From NCBI RefSeq assembly GCF_001522545.3, contig NC_031799.1:41825645-41889644 (forward strand): 64,000 nucleotides of DNA, read 5' to 3'. Positions 49,994 to 64,000 of this stretch are shown here, in pieces. Below the pieces are notes generated by a model. That model was not told the DNA's origin. It worked only from the letters and a program-made list of their open reading frames with translations, and did no database searches. The number at the start of each line of letters is the position of its first letter. Position 1 is the stretch's first letter. Made by a program: the position numbers and the translations under genes. Source of the stretch: Parus major (lineage: Eukaryota > Chordata > Aves > Passeriformes > Paridae).

Positions 49994-52874
49994 CTGGTAC
50001 AGTGTTTGAAAACAGAAATGTACATTAAATGCGTAACTATGGATCATGTACATTTGTACCAAATATAAATTTAGTACCAAAGCCTTGAAGTACCAAGGAC
50101 TTGAATTCTGAGCTGAAACTCATCCTAATTATTATCTGGTCACATCAAAGACATGTAAACACAGACTGTCATTTTTCTTTGACCATTTATTCAAGTGCTT
50201 GCGTGTAGCAACCTGCCTTGCTTTCATACACCCATCTCAGTATCTCTGGGTTTATGTTGGTGCTCATGTGTGTTATGGCACCCCCAAATCCTTTATCTCT
50301 TTTCTATATCCAGCTATTCTCCACGTTGTCCTCAGTCCCTGTAAACTGTACGTGGACATAGCTCCCACAGCAGCTCCCAGACAGGTGCTTGGTGGCACAA
50401 AGGTGGGTTAGGCAATTTCAGCATGGCTGGATCATCTGACCTCATCTCCAACCAGAATTACCACTACTGTTCAGTCATAGTCCATGCTGCTCAGTTAGGG
50501 TTTCTGTTACATGCATTATGTAAGAATATTTCCCAGCTGAGCACTTTCCACTGAATTAAGATGTATTATATAATCATAGCTAAATAATTCTAAATGTGTA
50601 GTTTTTGGGGGATATTTCATAGTAAGTTAAAAGTCATACTTGGGGAAGCATAAGAAACACGTACAATGGTAATTTAAAACGAACAGAGACCTTCTTCTGT
50701 GTGATTTATCACCCAGGACTTTTGTCTAGACATTTTTACAGCGGAAACTTAAAACACTTATTACTTTAACCAGTAAAAAAATTCTTGTTTTAGGACATTA
50801 ATGATTTCCAGGCAAATTAAATATTAAAAGCAAAGCCTGTGAAGTGTAGTTTAAAATGTCTGAAGCTAAGATTCAAAAAGAGAGATCTTATCTGTGAGGT
50901 GTCTGTGTGGGGGTTTGTGTGTGTGTGTTTGTGCAAGTCTGCCAGCACAAACAATTCAGGATCATTTAAGAATGTGCAAAATATTAAGAACAAAGCAAGG
51001 GCTGAGGAAAGATTTGTTGGTAATGATAAAATCAGAGGGACATGTCTTCCTTTATCTTTCATGAAAGAAAATAATTAAAAATGGCAAGAACTGACCTCCA
51101 GCTTTCAGTCCAAACCTAAAGAGTTAGACCTAAAATATCAGGACAAGTAAATGTAATTATAAAGAATCACAGCAGATGTTGCAGAGCCTTTTGCGGAGTG
51201 CTGAACACTCCCCAGGCAGAGAAAAAATTCACATCAGAAGAAAATGAGACGAGATGGCAAGAAAGTAAGTTATGTCTTGCAAAGTGGGTCCCTGTAGGCT
51301 GCTGTGCAAATGTAAGGCAGTAGATAAAAAGCATGGTAATTTTCAGCTCTCCTCTTTCTTGGAATTACTTATTTGTTTACTGAAATGAATTTTTGGCTCT
51401 TAATTCTTGTGAAATTTTAGTGGTAGAACTGCCTTTTAATTTTTTTAAACAAAGCCTTGAAAGACCTTCAGGCAGAACTTCTTGCCTCAAAGCAATGTAC
51501 AGCAGTTCTTAAAAGAGGTGTGTTGCCAGCTGTTGTCATACAGCAAAATGGTAGCATAATAAATATTCATTGGTAAACTGTTGCAGATCTGAGAATAAAG
51601 CGAGAATAAGTTTTCTTCCTGTTTAAAATGGCAAATTCTTTGTGTTAGTAAAAAAATTGTTTCCTGATGTTGAAGTAGAACAGGTCTAACCTAGGGGTTA
51701 AAAAACTGGCAGTGCTCTGTGGTACTTTTCTGTATATCCCTGAGTAAGTCACCTAGGCCTCAGCTCTAGAAAATGCTTGCCAACAGTCTGGGACAGAACT
51801 CACATTTTGGAAAAGGAGTAATGCAGAGAGAGGAAATTTGCTCTTAATGCAGGCAAGTCTCAGAATGTCATCCTCGAATGATGCCTAGATTTAGAAAGCC
51901 TTTTTAGCAGGAAAGAAACCAGATTGTTCTAGCATTCTTCCAAGTACTTCGTTGTTGAGAGCACTATGGCAGCACACTGTTAGCAAGGGAGATTACTTCC
52001 TCTTTAATTGCAGTAATGCTACATGTCCATTTCTTAGCTTTTGCAGGAGCCTGCACAGCAGCAAGCAGCTGAGAATTCACAGGAAGGACTCCTTTGGACA
52101 ATTCACGGAGGTCAGGAAATCCATGAGAGTGTTTTGATGAGCGGTTTGTAATGGTACACTTAGTAAGCTGTAGAGCAAAAATGTTAACTCCAGCAGGATT
52201 AAAATAAACTGAGTTTGAGAAGATGGGTGTTCTTAACCTCCTCAGTATTTGTTTCAAAAGCTGGAGCCTTATAGGATCTATATGATTTGGATTACATATA
52301 TAGTTCCCTCTCCTTAGCATTGCTGCATGTATTATTCCTGATCTTCAGCACTGTGTTCTGCAGTGATAGGAATGCAGACTCCACTGGTATTCTGAAAATC
52401 AGTCAGGGATAGTGTGAATCAAAGTGTCAGTTAATTGCTTCCTAAGATGGACATACTCCCTCAAGTCTAGGAAAATACACCCTTTCTACAAGCTACCTTC
52501 AAACTGAAATGAAACATCTTTCAGATGTGATGGTGTATGTTTTAAAGTCTGGACCCATGTGGCAAATAGATCTGAGGGGAACAGAGGAAGACCACGAGGT
52601 GTAGCCCCACAAGAAATCTGCCCTATGCTGTGGGATCTTCTGTTTTTGCTGTAGTACACATATGTGGTACAGTTCCTTGCTGTCCGCTGTAAACCTCTCA
52701 GATTGGCTGCCAGCAGAGGAAAGCACACAAAACCTGTTCTGGTTTTGTACTTCCTTGCACTGCCCCTGTTCAGAGATTGTGCCTGCGTGGTCAATGAAGA
52801 AATGTTCAGAGTTCTGGGGCTGTCTTGGTTCTTTCCTCACTCAATTTTCTATTTCAGCCACAAGTCCATATTAA
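49994..52874. other. Non-coding DNA, no gene recognised
   Basis: Unique sequence with a TG-rich run at 50914-50928. Overlapping frames of up to 118 codons (51964-52320, minus) and 113 codons (52499-52840, minus) have no recognisable motif and are probably chance. Confidence 0.55.
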
Positions 52875-52929
52875 AGAATCACAAAATATCCCAAGCTAGA
52901 ATCAAAACAATCATCAAGTCCTGCTTCTG
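52875..52929 (-). mobile_element. Very short CR1 3'-end fragment
   Basis: AGAATCACAAAATATCCCAA is followed by an ATCATCAAGTCCTGCTTCTG block. Together they match the last 55 or so bases of a CR1 element read in reverse. Nothing of ORF2 follows on the right, so the copy was truncated almost at once during reverse transcription, or was later deleted. Confidence 0.75.
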
Positions 52930-53097
52930 TTGAGTTTTGTGTTTATGCAGGAATCTCTGGATGTTTTGTATACTTCTCTATTTACTCATGGTTATAAGGG
53001 AAGATGAAGCAAGAGGGCTCAGTTTGGATTCCAAGGGTGTTTGAAGTCTGTCTGTACTGCTGCTATGGATCTTGTGCTGTAGCCCTGGGATAATGCT

Positions 53098-53134
53098 GGC
53101 AAGGCAAGGCAGGGCAGGGCATGGCAAGGCAAGC
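53098..53134 (+). repeat. GGCAA/GGCAG pentanucleotide repeat
   Basis: About seven 5-bp units of GGCAA, GGCAG and GGCAT follow each other. It is purine-rich and G-rich, with a clear 5-bp period. Confidence 0.93.
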
Positions 53135-56100
53135 TCTTATTCTCTGCTTTAGCTCAATGCCCCCTGCTGCTATTCTTTTAAAAAAATAAAGGTATTTTAC
53201 CCACACCAGAATTAACTTTCTGGATGAACCTTGTTGTGAACTGTGTCATATGACACTTCCTAATGCTAGGAAGGCCTGGAAATGAAAAGTCTCTTATTTC
53301 CTTTGCCTATGTCCACAGCTCTGCTTCTGTAAAGCAGAGCTGGTCTTTCTTTACACTTTCTTCAGTTTTTTCTGCAGTCTTAATATTTCAAGGAAAATAA
53401 TTCATATCAGTGGTCAAAAATGTAAAGGTCCTCTTCTTACTCTTTTTTGACTTCATCTTTTCTCTGTGTCTCCTGTATTGTTCTAAGAGTGATGTCAGAA
53501 AGAGGTTCAGGGTTGATTCTGCTGTTTCCTATCTGTCTGAGCCAACACAATGAAGCTAAGTCCTGTAGCATTCAGTATCATCAGGGATTGGGTATGTGTA
53601 TAGGAAACCTCTGTAAGGAGTGGATACCTTTATTAATACATATATGGCAAAACCCTGTTCTTCAAGAAAGACCTCTGCCGCCCAGCATGCCATTTGGTTT
53701 CAGAAAGAAAATACAAGAGGGAAAACCAAGTTGTAAGCTGACCATTTCCTTTCCTTTTGAGAAAACTCAAATGTTCAATTGTGTGAAACATATTTAATGT
53801 GCACCGGAATTTTCCAGATTGCTTTGTGTACTGTTGTGAGACAGAGCTGGTGTCTCAGATGTCTCCTCATTTTTTTCATGCTCTTCTGAAGCATTAGAAA
53901 ATAGGATTAAAAAAAAAAAAACATATTAGTTTTTTTATATGTTCTTGTAAATAAACAAAGTTATAAACTCTATAAAGAGGAAGAGCAAACAGTAAAAGAA
54001 ATATACAGCAGAATAGAAATATCATGTGTATAATGGAATAATGAACATTACCCTAAGCCTACACTAAAAACCAAAATGAAGTAAGAAGTGATTTGTTGTC
54101 TGGTGGTTTTGTGGACCTGCTCAGCATTTGTGTCAGAAAAGAATTCAACTGATGAGGTGCTGCATAAGCATTAGGCATTACTCAGTAGGTGGAATTTTTC
54201 AAAACCTAGTAGAACATAATCTGCATTTTAAGGAGGTTAGTTTAGAGCTAGAAATATTCAAGTTTGGGTGCAGACAAAAAAGTACCACTACAGCTATTTT
54301 TACTTAGAATAATTTTTCTGTCTCAGAATTGTTATTTAAACACTGCTTAGACATCTGTAATGCTAAACTAAAAGTCCAAATATTTAACTAGTGATGTCAT
54401 AAGAGTTTTCAGTGAAAAGTTGGGTATATCAGTTTATATGTAGGTTTTCAAATTCCTGAGTTAATGTAGTCAGATCTTTTTAAAGGAAGAGTCATGTTAT
54501 CCATTCTTTTCTTTACAGAAAATAAATACCTATGCTTAGTATAGGCAACATTATTACTTCACTGAGATAAGGCACAAAAATGCAATGTTACAGTGAGAAT
54601 CAGTGAGAATACACTGGGAAAAATGTCAGAATGCCACATTAGCAAAGAGGGATGGTGGAATTATTGTTTGTAGTCTTCTATTTATTCTTTGTAATACAAT
54701 CCTGCTCAGATAATCCTAACTCCACTGTTTACAGTGCTAGTAGTTTTAATACGTGTCACAGCTTCTGCATATTCATAGGCCTGGAAATCAGTGGAAGGAC
54801 TGAGATGACATAAGAAACATTTTCCTACTGCTTGGGGGTGCATAGCTGTCGCCATGACAGCTAGCTTATAGCTGCCAAATAAATTTGACTATACCAGACT
54901 CCCAAATTTAACCAGCTTAGAAGTAAAACAAGTCCCTGGATGGGGCACGGATGATCTGGATTCAGACCCAGGCAGGAACTTCAGCCAGTCATGTTCAATC
55001 CAAAAAGCAGGCATATCACTGGTCAAGGAGCTGAGTGGTACTGAAACCTCAACCAGTGAATTCTCTAGACCTGGGAGTTTTGAACCGACTATGGAAGTAG
55101 GTTCCGAACAATAAAAGCAGCTGTATTGTCTGATGATCAAGAGGACTTGAGTCGTGGTTTCTGTCTCCCAATCTGTGACCATCATGTAGCACACAGCCAT
55201 TATTTATAGTTGCTCTGGTGTGATATGGCTGCTTTTTAAAAACCATGAAGAATTTGCTCAAAAAAGCCATAGAAATAGAGAGTACATGTAAATCTCAGCC
55301 TGAGATGTGTTAGTTGCTACTGAGGGACTCAAAGTAAAGTGGATTAGCAAGCACTTAGTGGTAAACATGTGCTCAGGGCCTGACAAATTCAATACAGCCT
55401 TCAAATTTAAAAATGTATTTAGGAATTATTGCATACATTAACAATAAAAGAAGAAGACCATAATTTTAGACAGTGTCCAGAATGTCTTCTGTGTGCCTTC
55501 CCATTTTATCTGGACAGATTAAGTCCCTGTCAGAAGGCAAACTGAATCTCTGGGATTGGCAACAGGCATGATTTGGGTGAAGTGCTTCCTTACTTCCCAT
55601 GGGAAATATGGTGGCTCATGGTATGCCAGGGAGAAAACATGATTTTTTTAAATGTTAAATGTTTTAAATGTTATTAATCCTCTGATGTGGTGAACTATTC
55701 AGTCATTGGAATTCAGAGGTCCTAGACATGGTTGAGAGGTGGTTTGGATGATAAAGCTGGTTCTGTTTACCATGAAAGTACTTCAGATAGGAACATTCTT
55801 TTAAGCTCAGTCAGTCCTTGGGCTTGATCCAATTTTAAAGAGGGAAAAGGAGAAGTTTTTCTATGGCTGAACTGGAAGTGAGATCAATGCTCTTCTCTCT
55901 GCAGACCTTTCAATTTTTTCTGTTTCCTTTGAGTTTTTTTCCCCATCATACTTTTCCTTTATTCTAAGTTGCATATAAAAGCAAATTTTGGGATACTTCA
56001 GAGAAAAAAAATCTTAGAACCACAGAAAGTAAATCTGGCTACAATGTTCATTTATCCCTATAGATGAAAAGCTTCATTTATAATCTAGAAGCAATTTGCA

Positions 56101-59100
56101 TGTGTGAAGAAATTCAGGAACTGAAGATTATGCTGGTAGAGGGGCTACTTTCCTTTCAAGTCTACTCTACAGTTTTTCTAATCGTTTTAGCCTTTAATCA
56201 ATCACTTTTGATTTAATTGACACTGACTGCAGTCCTTTTGCTCTTTGCTCTGTTGCAGTTGTAGCTAGCACAAGTCTGACTGTACTTAGAGTGGGCAAAC
56301 TTAGTGTTTGTTTTCCACGAGTGCAAAGCCTTATCCAAAGCCCTTAAGTTTTCTTTAAATTCTCTCATTGAGTATTATACTGGAGTTAGAAACACAGGGA
56401 CATGAGTTTCATGGCCAGCAGATAATTTGTTTAATTAAAAAAAAGTAAATACCTATACTTCGTGCTGCTGCATTTGCTAGCTGAGGATTTGAATATATCT
56501 AATATTTAAATTAGTTTTGAAAATGAGACTAATTAATTTTAAGTATTAATCTGTGACCAAAACCTCCCAATTCTCAGGAGGAAATGTACCAATCTGCTTC
56601 TTATGGTGCTTAAGAAAGTAAGGTAAAGTGTAGCATTGCAATTGTTTTGATTTTAAAATATTGTAATTTAAAAAAAAATTGTATTTATTTTACCCTGACT
56701 TTGAAAATGACCAAAGCATCATTTAGCAGTACCATAGGAGTGTGCTATGCATCTTTATCATTGTCTTAACATTAAAGCCCTTCTGACAAATATCTAAGTG
56801 TCTTGCATAGCATATTGAAATTCTGCCGTTCTGAGTTATACTTGAATTTACTGTCAAGCATCTATGGCTTTCAAAGCTGTTAAGGCTGAAAATTGATGAT
56901 AGTGATGTTAAGCTCTTGTACTTTTCATAGAAAATTTGTCTTCAGTTCATTGACAAAGAACATGAAACACTGAGAAGCTAAATGATTTATACCCAGTATC
57001 ACCTGAGAAGTCACTAGCAGAACCTAAGAGAAAAGAGGCTCAAGCCACTTTTTCTAACCACCATACTTCACTTGACTATTTGCCTCTGTAGCCATCCATC
57101 ACTATGTCAAATTTGTATCAGTATGGTAAGGAATCTTTGAAAACACAAAAACACATTCAAAATCAATGTTGGAAACAAGTTCTGTGGCTTTGCCACACTG
57201 TGTTTCCTACACTTCATTTTTGTTAGTGAAGTCAAAGGTTATTTTCATGAAGCAAATACTGTTCCCCCAGAATTTTTCCCCAGCTGTTTTCCTTCTCTTG
57301 TGCAAGACACTTTCTCGGCTTTCAACGTCAAACTTTTTCATGGGAGCAAATTCAGAAGTTCTCATCTTTGTTGCCTGACAGGTTAAAATAGCAATTGCTG
57401 TCCCCCAGTATGGTAGCCACACAGAATTATATTCTGGGGGTGTTTACTTTCTATCAAGTTTTAATTAGGATAAAACTCATCTTGATTTTGAGTTTAACAG
57501 CAGAAAGTATCAGTGGTTATGCCTCCTTTCCAGCTTTTCTTTCCTTTAATCTCCTAATTTGACATTCTTCTGAGATTCTTGATCTCTGTATTTATCTAGA
57601 TTATTTATCTCTTTGTGGGTTGGCTTTCCACAACGACATTTTAGTGAAGCTCTTGTATTTGTCCAGCTGGTGTTATTGTTCCAGGTGTTTCTGAGCAAAG
57701 GAGAAAACATTAACAGACTGGGTTAGTTGCTTTCAATCCTGCTAGCCCTGTTCCAGAGTCTTCAAGCAAGCCAGAAGCTGTGCATCTTCTCTGGAGTGGG
57801 CAACAGTGACCAGGTTTAAAAACAGACACAGGCATTTTGTGGGACTTTCAACGACCTGGTATGAGTTACATAAGTCTGCACCGAGTCTCAAGCTTCCATA
57901 AAACCCACTGCCAGAATTCTGTGCAAGATCTTTTTAAATACAGAGGAGGCTTACACAACAGGGGGAGGTGTTACATGACAAGGTATGCCTGGACACTTTT
58001 TGCATGTGATAGCTGTATGACGAGGCTATTTTCAGTCTCACAATGAAGAGATACTGTAGTGCTGCCCTAGTGCCAGGCAGACCATGTCATCTAGGTGAGC
58101 ATGCTGCAAGGTAGCACAGCTTCACTTAGCCAGAATCTTTGCTCTCCCTGCTGGGATAGATGTCAGAGAGGGCTATGCCAGCTTTATATATGGTGGGGGA
58201 TTCAGGTTCTACATAGTAACAGTGAAAAAAGAGAGAAGCTTTTAGGTATGAATAAAGAAGATTCATTAACTTGTTATGAAGTGTGTCAACTGAACTCAAA
58301 CAGAGGACTTATTTTCTTGTACTCTATAAAAATAGCAAAATATGGATTAATTTCTGAATGACATATAATTTTGATAATTGAATTTTACATTGTCAAGTAC
58401 TTGAAAGGTTACAGATCCTTTTTCTTTCTGCATCGAAAGATTTTGCTGTTTGAAACCAAATCACAGACTGCTCTAGTAGTTCCATTTCTAATTTATGTAT
58501 TTGTATGTATTTACTGTTCACCATACTCCTGAAGTGGAGAATGCTCAGAGTATCACAGGAGAAAACCAGGACATGAGAGGAATCTAACTTCATGGTATTA
58601 CTTTTACCTTTTTTAAAGACTTGTTTCCCAAAATACATTGCCTTATGTTCAACAATTTCACTGTGTTTTGGCAAAAACTCACTTTTTCAATTATCCTGAA
58701 GTGTAGGGCAAAGCCCTATTTTTAAAGCATTTCTATGTGCCCATAAATAGCACAAAAAAAGATAGTTAATACTGACCTTTTTGTACCTCCTTATCCTTTC
58801 ATTCTGGAGAGGACTCTGCTTTTGAAGTTTTTTACCACTGACACTACGTAAGGTGCAGCCAGCATATTGCCCTCAATTTTCCGAAAAGTGTCTTTAGCTG
58901 GATGTGTGTGCTTCTGCATCTTTCTCATATCCTTCCTTTTATTTTGTTTCAATAAAGGAAGAAATATAGACAAAAAGAAAGAAAAAAAATAGAAAAAGGA
59001 AAAAAGAAGAAAGAAGAAGGGCTTTACTAGGTAAAGAATAATCATGTGCATAAGAATCACCACTGTTCAAAATGTAGGTAAGTGGAGCTGTGGAAGAAGC

Positions 59101-60794
59101 AGATGGTGGGAAGTTAGAGAAATACTAATTTGGAAAAATTTTCTTCTCCTGACCCATATGCCTCCTCTTGTCATTCTTCTTTCCTTAAGATTGCTGATGT
59201 AAGTCCTGAGGATCTGCTGAACTGTTAATAGTGCTTGCTTTGAAGTAATGAAAATGTATGTCAGTAAAGAGGGGTGAACAGTAATATTGAAAATACATAA
59301 GGTAAGCAAAATTCTGAACAAAATGAATTTTGAAAACTTCCTCCAAACTACTGATGAGTTCCTTAAAATTGTGAGAGATAGGATAGTATATTCTTATGTT
59401 TGTTACACATCTAACATCAAGCAAGGTTTGCTTTATGTGATATTTTCCACAGAGAGTCATTGAATTTTGCATGCAATCTTTCATTTTTTTTCCTGCCAGC
59501 AGAATCAGAAACAACTGAATGAAGTGTTTCTTCTACTGCACTTTGTTTATTCCTGACTTAATCAGTCTCCTATTATGGAAATTGCACTTAATTTTTATGG
59601 TTTTGGCTCTTGGAGCTTGTTTTGGACAAAGCCTTCTAGGCTCTGCTTAGGTAATACACTAACACAGATATCATATCCCAAAGTATGTCAGTATGTCAAA
59701 ACAGAGATACACAGAGGAGTAAGTTAGGAATGTACCTCAGAAGTTTACCAAGTGGGAATCATGGCATCAGTGAAGGTAAATGAGGCTGGAGGGAAGATCA
59801 GGTCTCTAATGGCACTACTTTCTGCTGATTGTATTTTCTGTTGTTTGAGGACAAAGATAAGGTCTATGGAAATGAAGAGAATAATTAAAAGTGGAAGACA
59901 AATCCCAAAGACAGATTGAAAAATAGGTTTTTCTTTTCCTATTTTATTTTCCCCAGATCTTTGTTAATTTATTGTAGAAGAATTAGAAGAGGGGAACATT
60001 CAAATGTTTGAACCCTTTATGGTAATAATAATGTTAAACATCAAAAGCACATCTTATGTCTGTCCAGTCAGAGGGCAAGTAAATGTGTTTTAGAATTTCA
60101 TACCCTACTTTGCTACTCCAGTTAGTTTATGTCCTAGTTCCTGTGCTGCTTAGCAATCTATTATAACTTGTTTTATTACTCGGTGACTTTTGTTGTATAG
60201 CTTGAAATGATATATAGTACTGGAAAAAGAAATGCATTAACCATGCAGTGTTAAGTTGGTACACCCTTGTTTTTTACTTCCTTTGTTTTTTACAGTTTAT
60301 TTCAGACTTTTGTTTTTACTATTCACAATCATACAGAAATGAAATATTGGTGAAGAGGACATTAGCAGGGTCCAACAGTAGACAGTGAGGGTTTAAATTC
60401 TTACATCTGATCCAAATCCGAATGTGACCTTTTCATTCCAGAATGAAATGTTAGAAGTTATTAGGGGCTATGGCACTCAGCACCTCCCTGCCACTGGCCT
60501 TTTGGCAAGTATCATGGCGTTTTAAAGAGCTCCTTCTTGTCCTTCTTGTCAGATTTTCAGTTTCCTCACCCTTCTATGATTATTTCCCTAAGTCTTTGAA
60601 TTAAACACATATTTCACTGAAAATTTTATTAAGTGAAATAAAATGATGTGTTTTCTTTTAAACACATGCTCGTAAAAGCTGGGTCTGCTGCTGTGCTTTC
60701 GTAGCAAACCTACTTGTTGCCCTTTTGTGTCCTTGGGATGATCCTGATGCAAGTGCCACGAAGGAGCCACAGGGATCCTTGAAGGCAGGCACCA

Positions 60795-60826
60795 GGATGA
60801 AGTGTTTTCTGGATGAAGTGTTTTCT
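60795..60826. repeat. 16-bp perfect tandem duplication
   Basis: GGATGAAGTGTTTTCT occurs twice in direct tandem with no mismatch, which indicates a recent slippage duplication. Confidence 0.96.
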
Positions 60827-61730
60827 TAATTCACTGGACACAGCCTAAAGGAGTATATTGGTGTGACTTCACTCTGGCCTCATGTGGTAGTTGTCTGCAG
60901 TTTTTCTGAATAAGCATCAGCCCTGGACAACATCAGCCTAGCTTCCCCAAAGTGCTGATCTTTGCTGCCTGGAGTTGCTGTGATGGAGGAAACAGAAGCA
61001 GTGCATGAGGCTTCTTTACATTTCCTTCTTCACCATCAAATATCACAGCTGAGTGTCTCTATAGTTATGGTTTCAACCCAGAAGATTTAATTACATAAAG
61101 GACAACTGCTTCTTTGTCAAGTTAAAAGTCCATCAACTGGAAGGACTCACTTGAAGGTGCTGCTGCATTTTCTGCATTTTGGGTGATTGCAAAATGCAGT
61201 CATCCAGAATGAGAAAAAAGTTGGACTTCTTCTCATTAATTTACTTCTTAGAAAAATCTACCATATCTCCAAGCCAACAGAATTACAGAACCTTACACTA
61301 TACTTACTGTAAAAATAATTTGTTTTTATAGGAATAAGTTTTGAGAATTTTAGACAAATACGCAAACCAAACTGGTATGCTCCATCACTATAAAAAGCAA
61401 AAGAGAGAGGGAGACATCAGTGTAGGGATACACATATTTAAGCTAATTTCATTAAATGCATAATCTTTAACTAGAGGAGAAAACTCAGCAAGTCAGCATA
61501 GACATTTTCTCATTTGGTTTTAAGAGCTGCTATTTGATTTCAGTGTATTTTAATTGACTGAATGAACCTTAAAATGGTCTAAGTATCCAAAAGGGGCTGA
61601 AATGAGAAAAACTGAATTCTGGCAAATATATCTCCTTTGGTGTAAATCTCTGTGTGGACCTATTTGCTCCTTGGTCAATGTGTGAAAAAAAAAAAAATAC
61701 TGAAAGTCAATAACAAACTCCCAGGATTAT

Positions 61731-61760
61731 TTTGTTTGTTTTGTTTTGTTTTGTTTTGTC
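61731..61760 (+). repeat. (GTTTT)n microsatellite
   Basis: A TTTG unit is followed by about four GTTTT units. It is a simple repeat. Confidence 0.94.
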
Positions 61761-64000
61761 CTTGAAGGCTTATACAATCTATTATTTTGTTCATGCTGAT
61801 ATTCCATCTGGAGTAAGCATTCTATATTTAGACCCTTAAAAAGCATTATTTTTTATTTTATTTTTATGTCTCAAAATAAATTGTACTAAGTTCAAACTGG
61901 GTGCTGAAAGTTATTTTAATTCTTCACTGCTTCAGAAATCTTCTAAAAATACGCTTGACTTTGTCTGGAGGGGTATAGAATTTGATGTTGCTGTTGAACT
62001 TTTGCATCTCAAAACTGAATATTTTTTGTTCTTCAAAGTGAAGCTCTGTAGATCTGAACTCTGTGCAGTTAAATGCTGCTGATTCATCGTGCTTACATAT
62101 TTTTACATAAATAAGAGTGACTGCAGATATCAAAACTGTTATTGCTGTATTGTTGTATCCTGTGTACAGATTGTAATGTTATTTTGTATTTGAGGTTAAA
62201 CTCTAGGGTTTTGTCTTCTAACTACCAAGTTCGGTTCTTGAATTTAATCAACAAATTTTATGTGCCTTCAAATGCAATTATAAATTAATTTTCTCCACAG
62301 CTTTCATGTTCTCAAAGAGAACACTTTGCCAGTTTTCTGCATTCAGTTCTTGAATTCAATTTTTATTACCAGATGCTCTGCCATGCCCCTTGAAGTTTGG
62401 ATGCAAAGTTAATTAAAAAGAAAATTCTTAAATATCTCCACCCCCACAATCCATGTTTTACTAAGAGATGGAGCTGCTTCTTTCTGTGAGCCATATCTGG
62501 TTTGTATTTTCTGGCCACTGCTGCTGAACAACAAAAATGCTGCTAGAAAAAAATGGAGTATAATTAAATTTGAAATGGAAAGTACACACATAATCAAGGA
62601 ATAGTTCAGATAGCAAAGTAATTTTCTGACTTTATACATAAGTCTATGTGTTAGTTCTACAGGACTTTCTGTCTATAACTAACCACTGGATATAACTCAA
62701 ATTAATTTGAATAACTGGAGGATAATTTAGTTTCTTTAGATTCAGATACTGCTTAAACCTATCTGCTTAAAAATAAATGTCATACCTTCTCTAAAAGCCT
62801 TTTCCTGCCCATTATTTAAACCTTTCAATTTGTCTGGTCTTCTCTTTTGTTTTCCCTTGACCAAGTGAGGACATGCTGTAGCTACACTGATATTACTTCT
62901 TGTGTGACAGCTGACTTCTACTGACAGAGCTTATGCTGCAATTGAATCCACATGTAGACACTAATGATATAATTTGATAATATCTTATGATTCATTAAAT
63001 ACTTCTATTTTGTCATTATGCCACGTGTGGTAAGTAGGATATCTTCCATGAGAGGAGTATCCTGAAACACAGTGTCTGTATATTCTGCTGGAGAGTTTGC
63101 TGAACCACTTCTGATGAAGCATTTTGTTAGCTGTGCCTGACAAATGGATATATTAACCCATTCCACAGACAAACCTTTTCCTAATGGGATTATAAAGTCA
63201 CTACGGGGTGCTTATGCAATTTGTCAAAAATCACAGCTTTAACTCCAAATTCAGGGTAGGAATGGTGGCATGTACTTTTTTTTTTCTTTAAATGGGTGTC
63301 AATAAACATTTTTGGCCATACCTTAACTGTTAAGGGACTTCAGCAGCTGTGTGGTGCTGTGTGGGTGAAAGTAAGGTAAAATCACACACTTTGGTATTGC
63401 ATGTATAATAGAAACATATCTTATCTGAGACTACACTGACAAGAGATGGATGTGACAATATCTAAAGATTTCAAGAATTCATCTGGTCTTTGCTGATTTT
63501 TTGTGCCACCTTTCTAAGTGAAATAAATCTTTCACTTTTGTTGCTAAATCAAAACAATGCAGTTTTTGTAAAAAATAAAAGAAAATATCCCAAAATGCAT
63601 TTAAAAATCCTGTTTGATATCTTCCAGATTATGCTTGTTTTGATTTGCTATACTTTCCTCAATTTTTTATTTGACAGAAAAAGGGGGAAAAAATGTTATG
63701 CACATGCTCTTTGTTGCAAATGTATTTTTTCTGTACATGCTGTAATAGAGGGATGTTTCAGCTGAGATTATCCTGCCTGTCAAGTGCAGGGATTTCAGCA
63801 GTTAAGGATTCTTAAGTGTATTACTATTCAGTCCTTATAAGCCAAGTTATATCCAGGTTTCTTGGAGGCAGGAGATGGTTATGTGAATTAGAAACAGGAA
63901 ACTAATATATTTCTGTGTTATCAGTGGGACTTGTAATTTCTGCCATCACCAAAATCTTGCATGAGTAAATTTTCTTGTAATTCCTTACAGGTTTACCTGT

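Larger units (their letters stand above)
52930..64000. other. Long non-coding stretch, no gene recognised
   Basis: Eleven kilobases of mostly unique AT-rich DNA. Small structures are the GGCAA/GGCAG minisatellite at 53098-53134, A runs near 53909 and 61685, a 16-bp tandem duplication at 60795-60826 and the (GTTTT)n run near 61731-61760. A somewhat G+C-richer patch at about 57650-58200 has no recognisable content. Frames reach at most 116 codons and carry no motifs. Confidence 0.55.

Noticed and set aside
1..64000. CRISPR array, prokaryotic operon, prophage or toxin system
   Set aside because: No regular direct repeats with spacers, no bacterial gene density and no ribosome-binding-site pattern; the repeats are those of a bird genome.

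Overview
The window looks like AT-rich, gene-poor nuclear DNA of a bird. The evidence is the repeat content. There are at least six CR1 LINE fragments with the typical avian 3' ends, and one long terminal repeat of about 1.07 kb whose sequence I recognise as a family common in bird genomes. No bacterial, organellar or exogenous viral gene organisation is present. There are no operons, CRISPR arrays, tRNA or rRNA genes, and no reading frame I can assign to a working host protein. The longest open frames (up to 213 codons) lie inside, or antisense to, CR1 and LTR sequence.

Layout. 1-5052: unique AT-rich DNA. 5053-7955: a long, decayed CR1 copy on the minus strand, carrying reverse-transcriptase and part of the endonuclease coding sequence, interrupted by about 645 bp of unrelated DNA near 6460-7105. 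10223-11737: an older minus-strand CR1. 15967-16560: a third. 20658-21440: an unassigned stretch with few stops in one frame. 23856-24925: the solo LTR, minus strand, with a run of 44-53 bp internal repeats. 24926-40714: unique DNA with microsatellites, a perfect 19-bp hairpin at 34312-34352 and a 25-N assembly gap at 37645-37669. 40715-41665: a fourth CR1 with a readable reverse-transcriptase fragment. 42461-43150: a composite of two CR1 pieces. 49671-49993: a minus-strand patch that reads like a degenerate coding exon. 52875-52929: a very short CR1 3' end. The rest to 64000 is unique AT-rich sequence with short simple repeats.

No genes work together here in any visible way. The window is either intergenic or lies within a large intron; the sequence alone does not decide which. 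All CR1 pieces and the LTR lie on the minus strand. I looked for a novel system and did not find one. The observations most worth checking are the coding-like patch at 49671-49993, the insertion inside the long CR1, the composite CR1, and the repeat-built LTR. Family names come from remembered consensus sequences, not from a database search.
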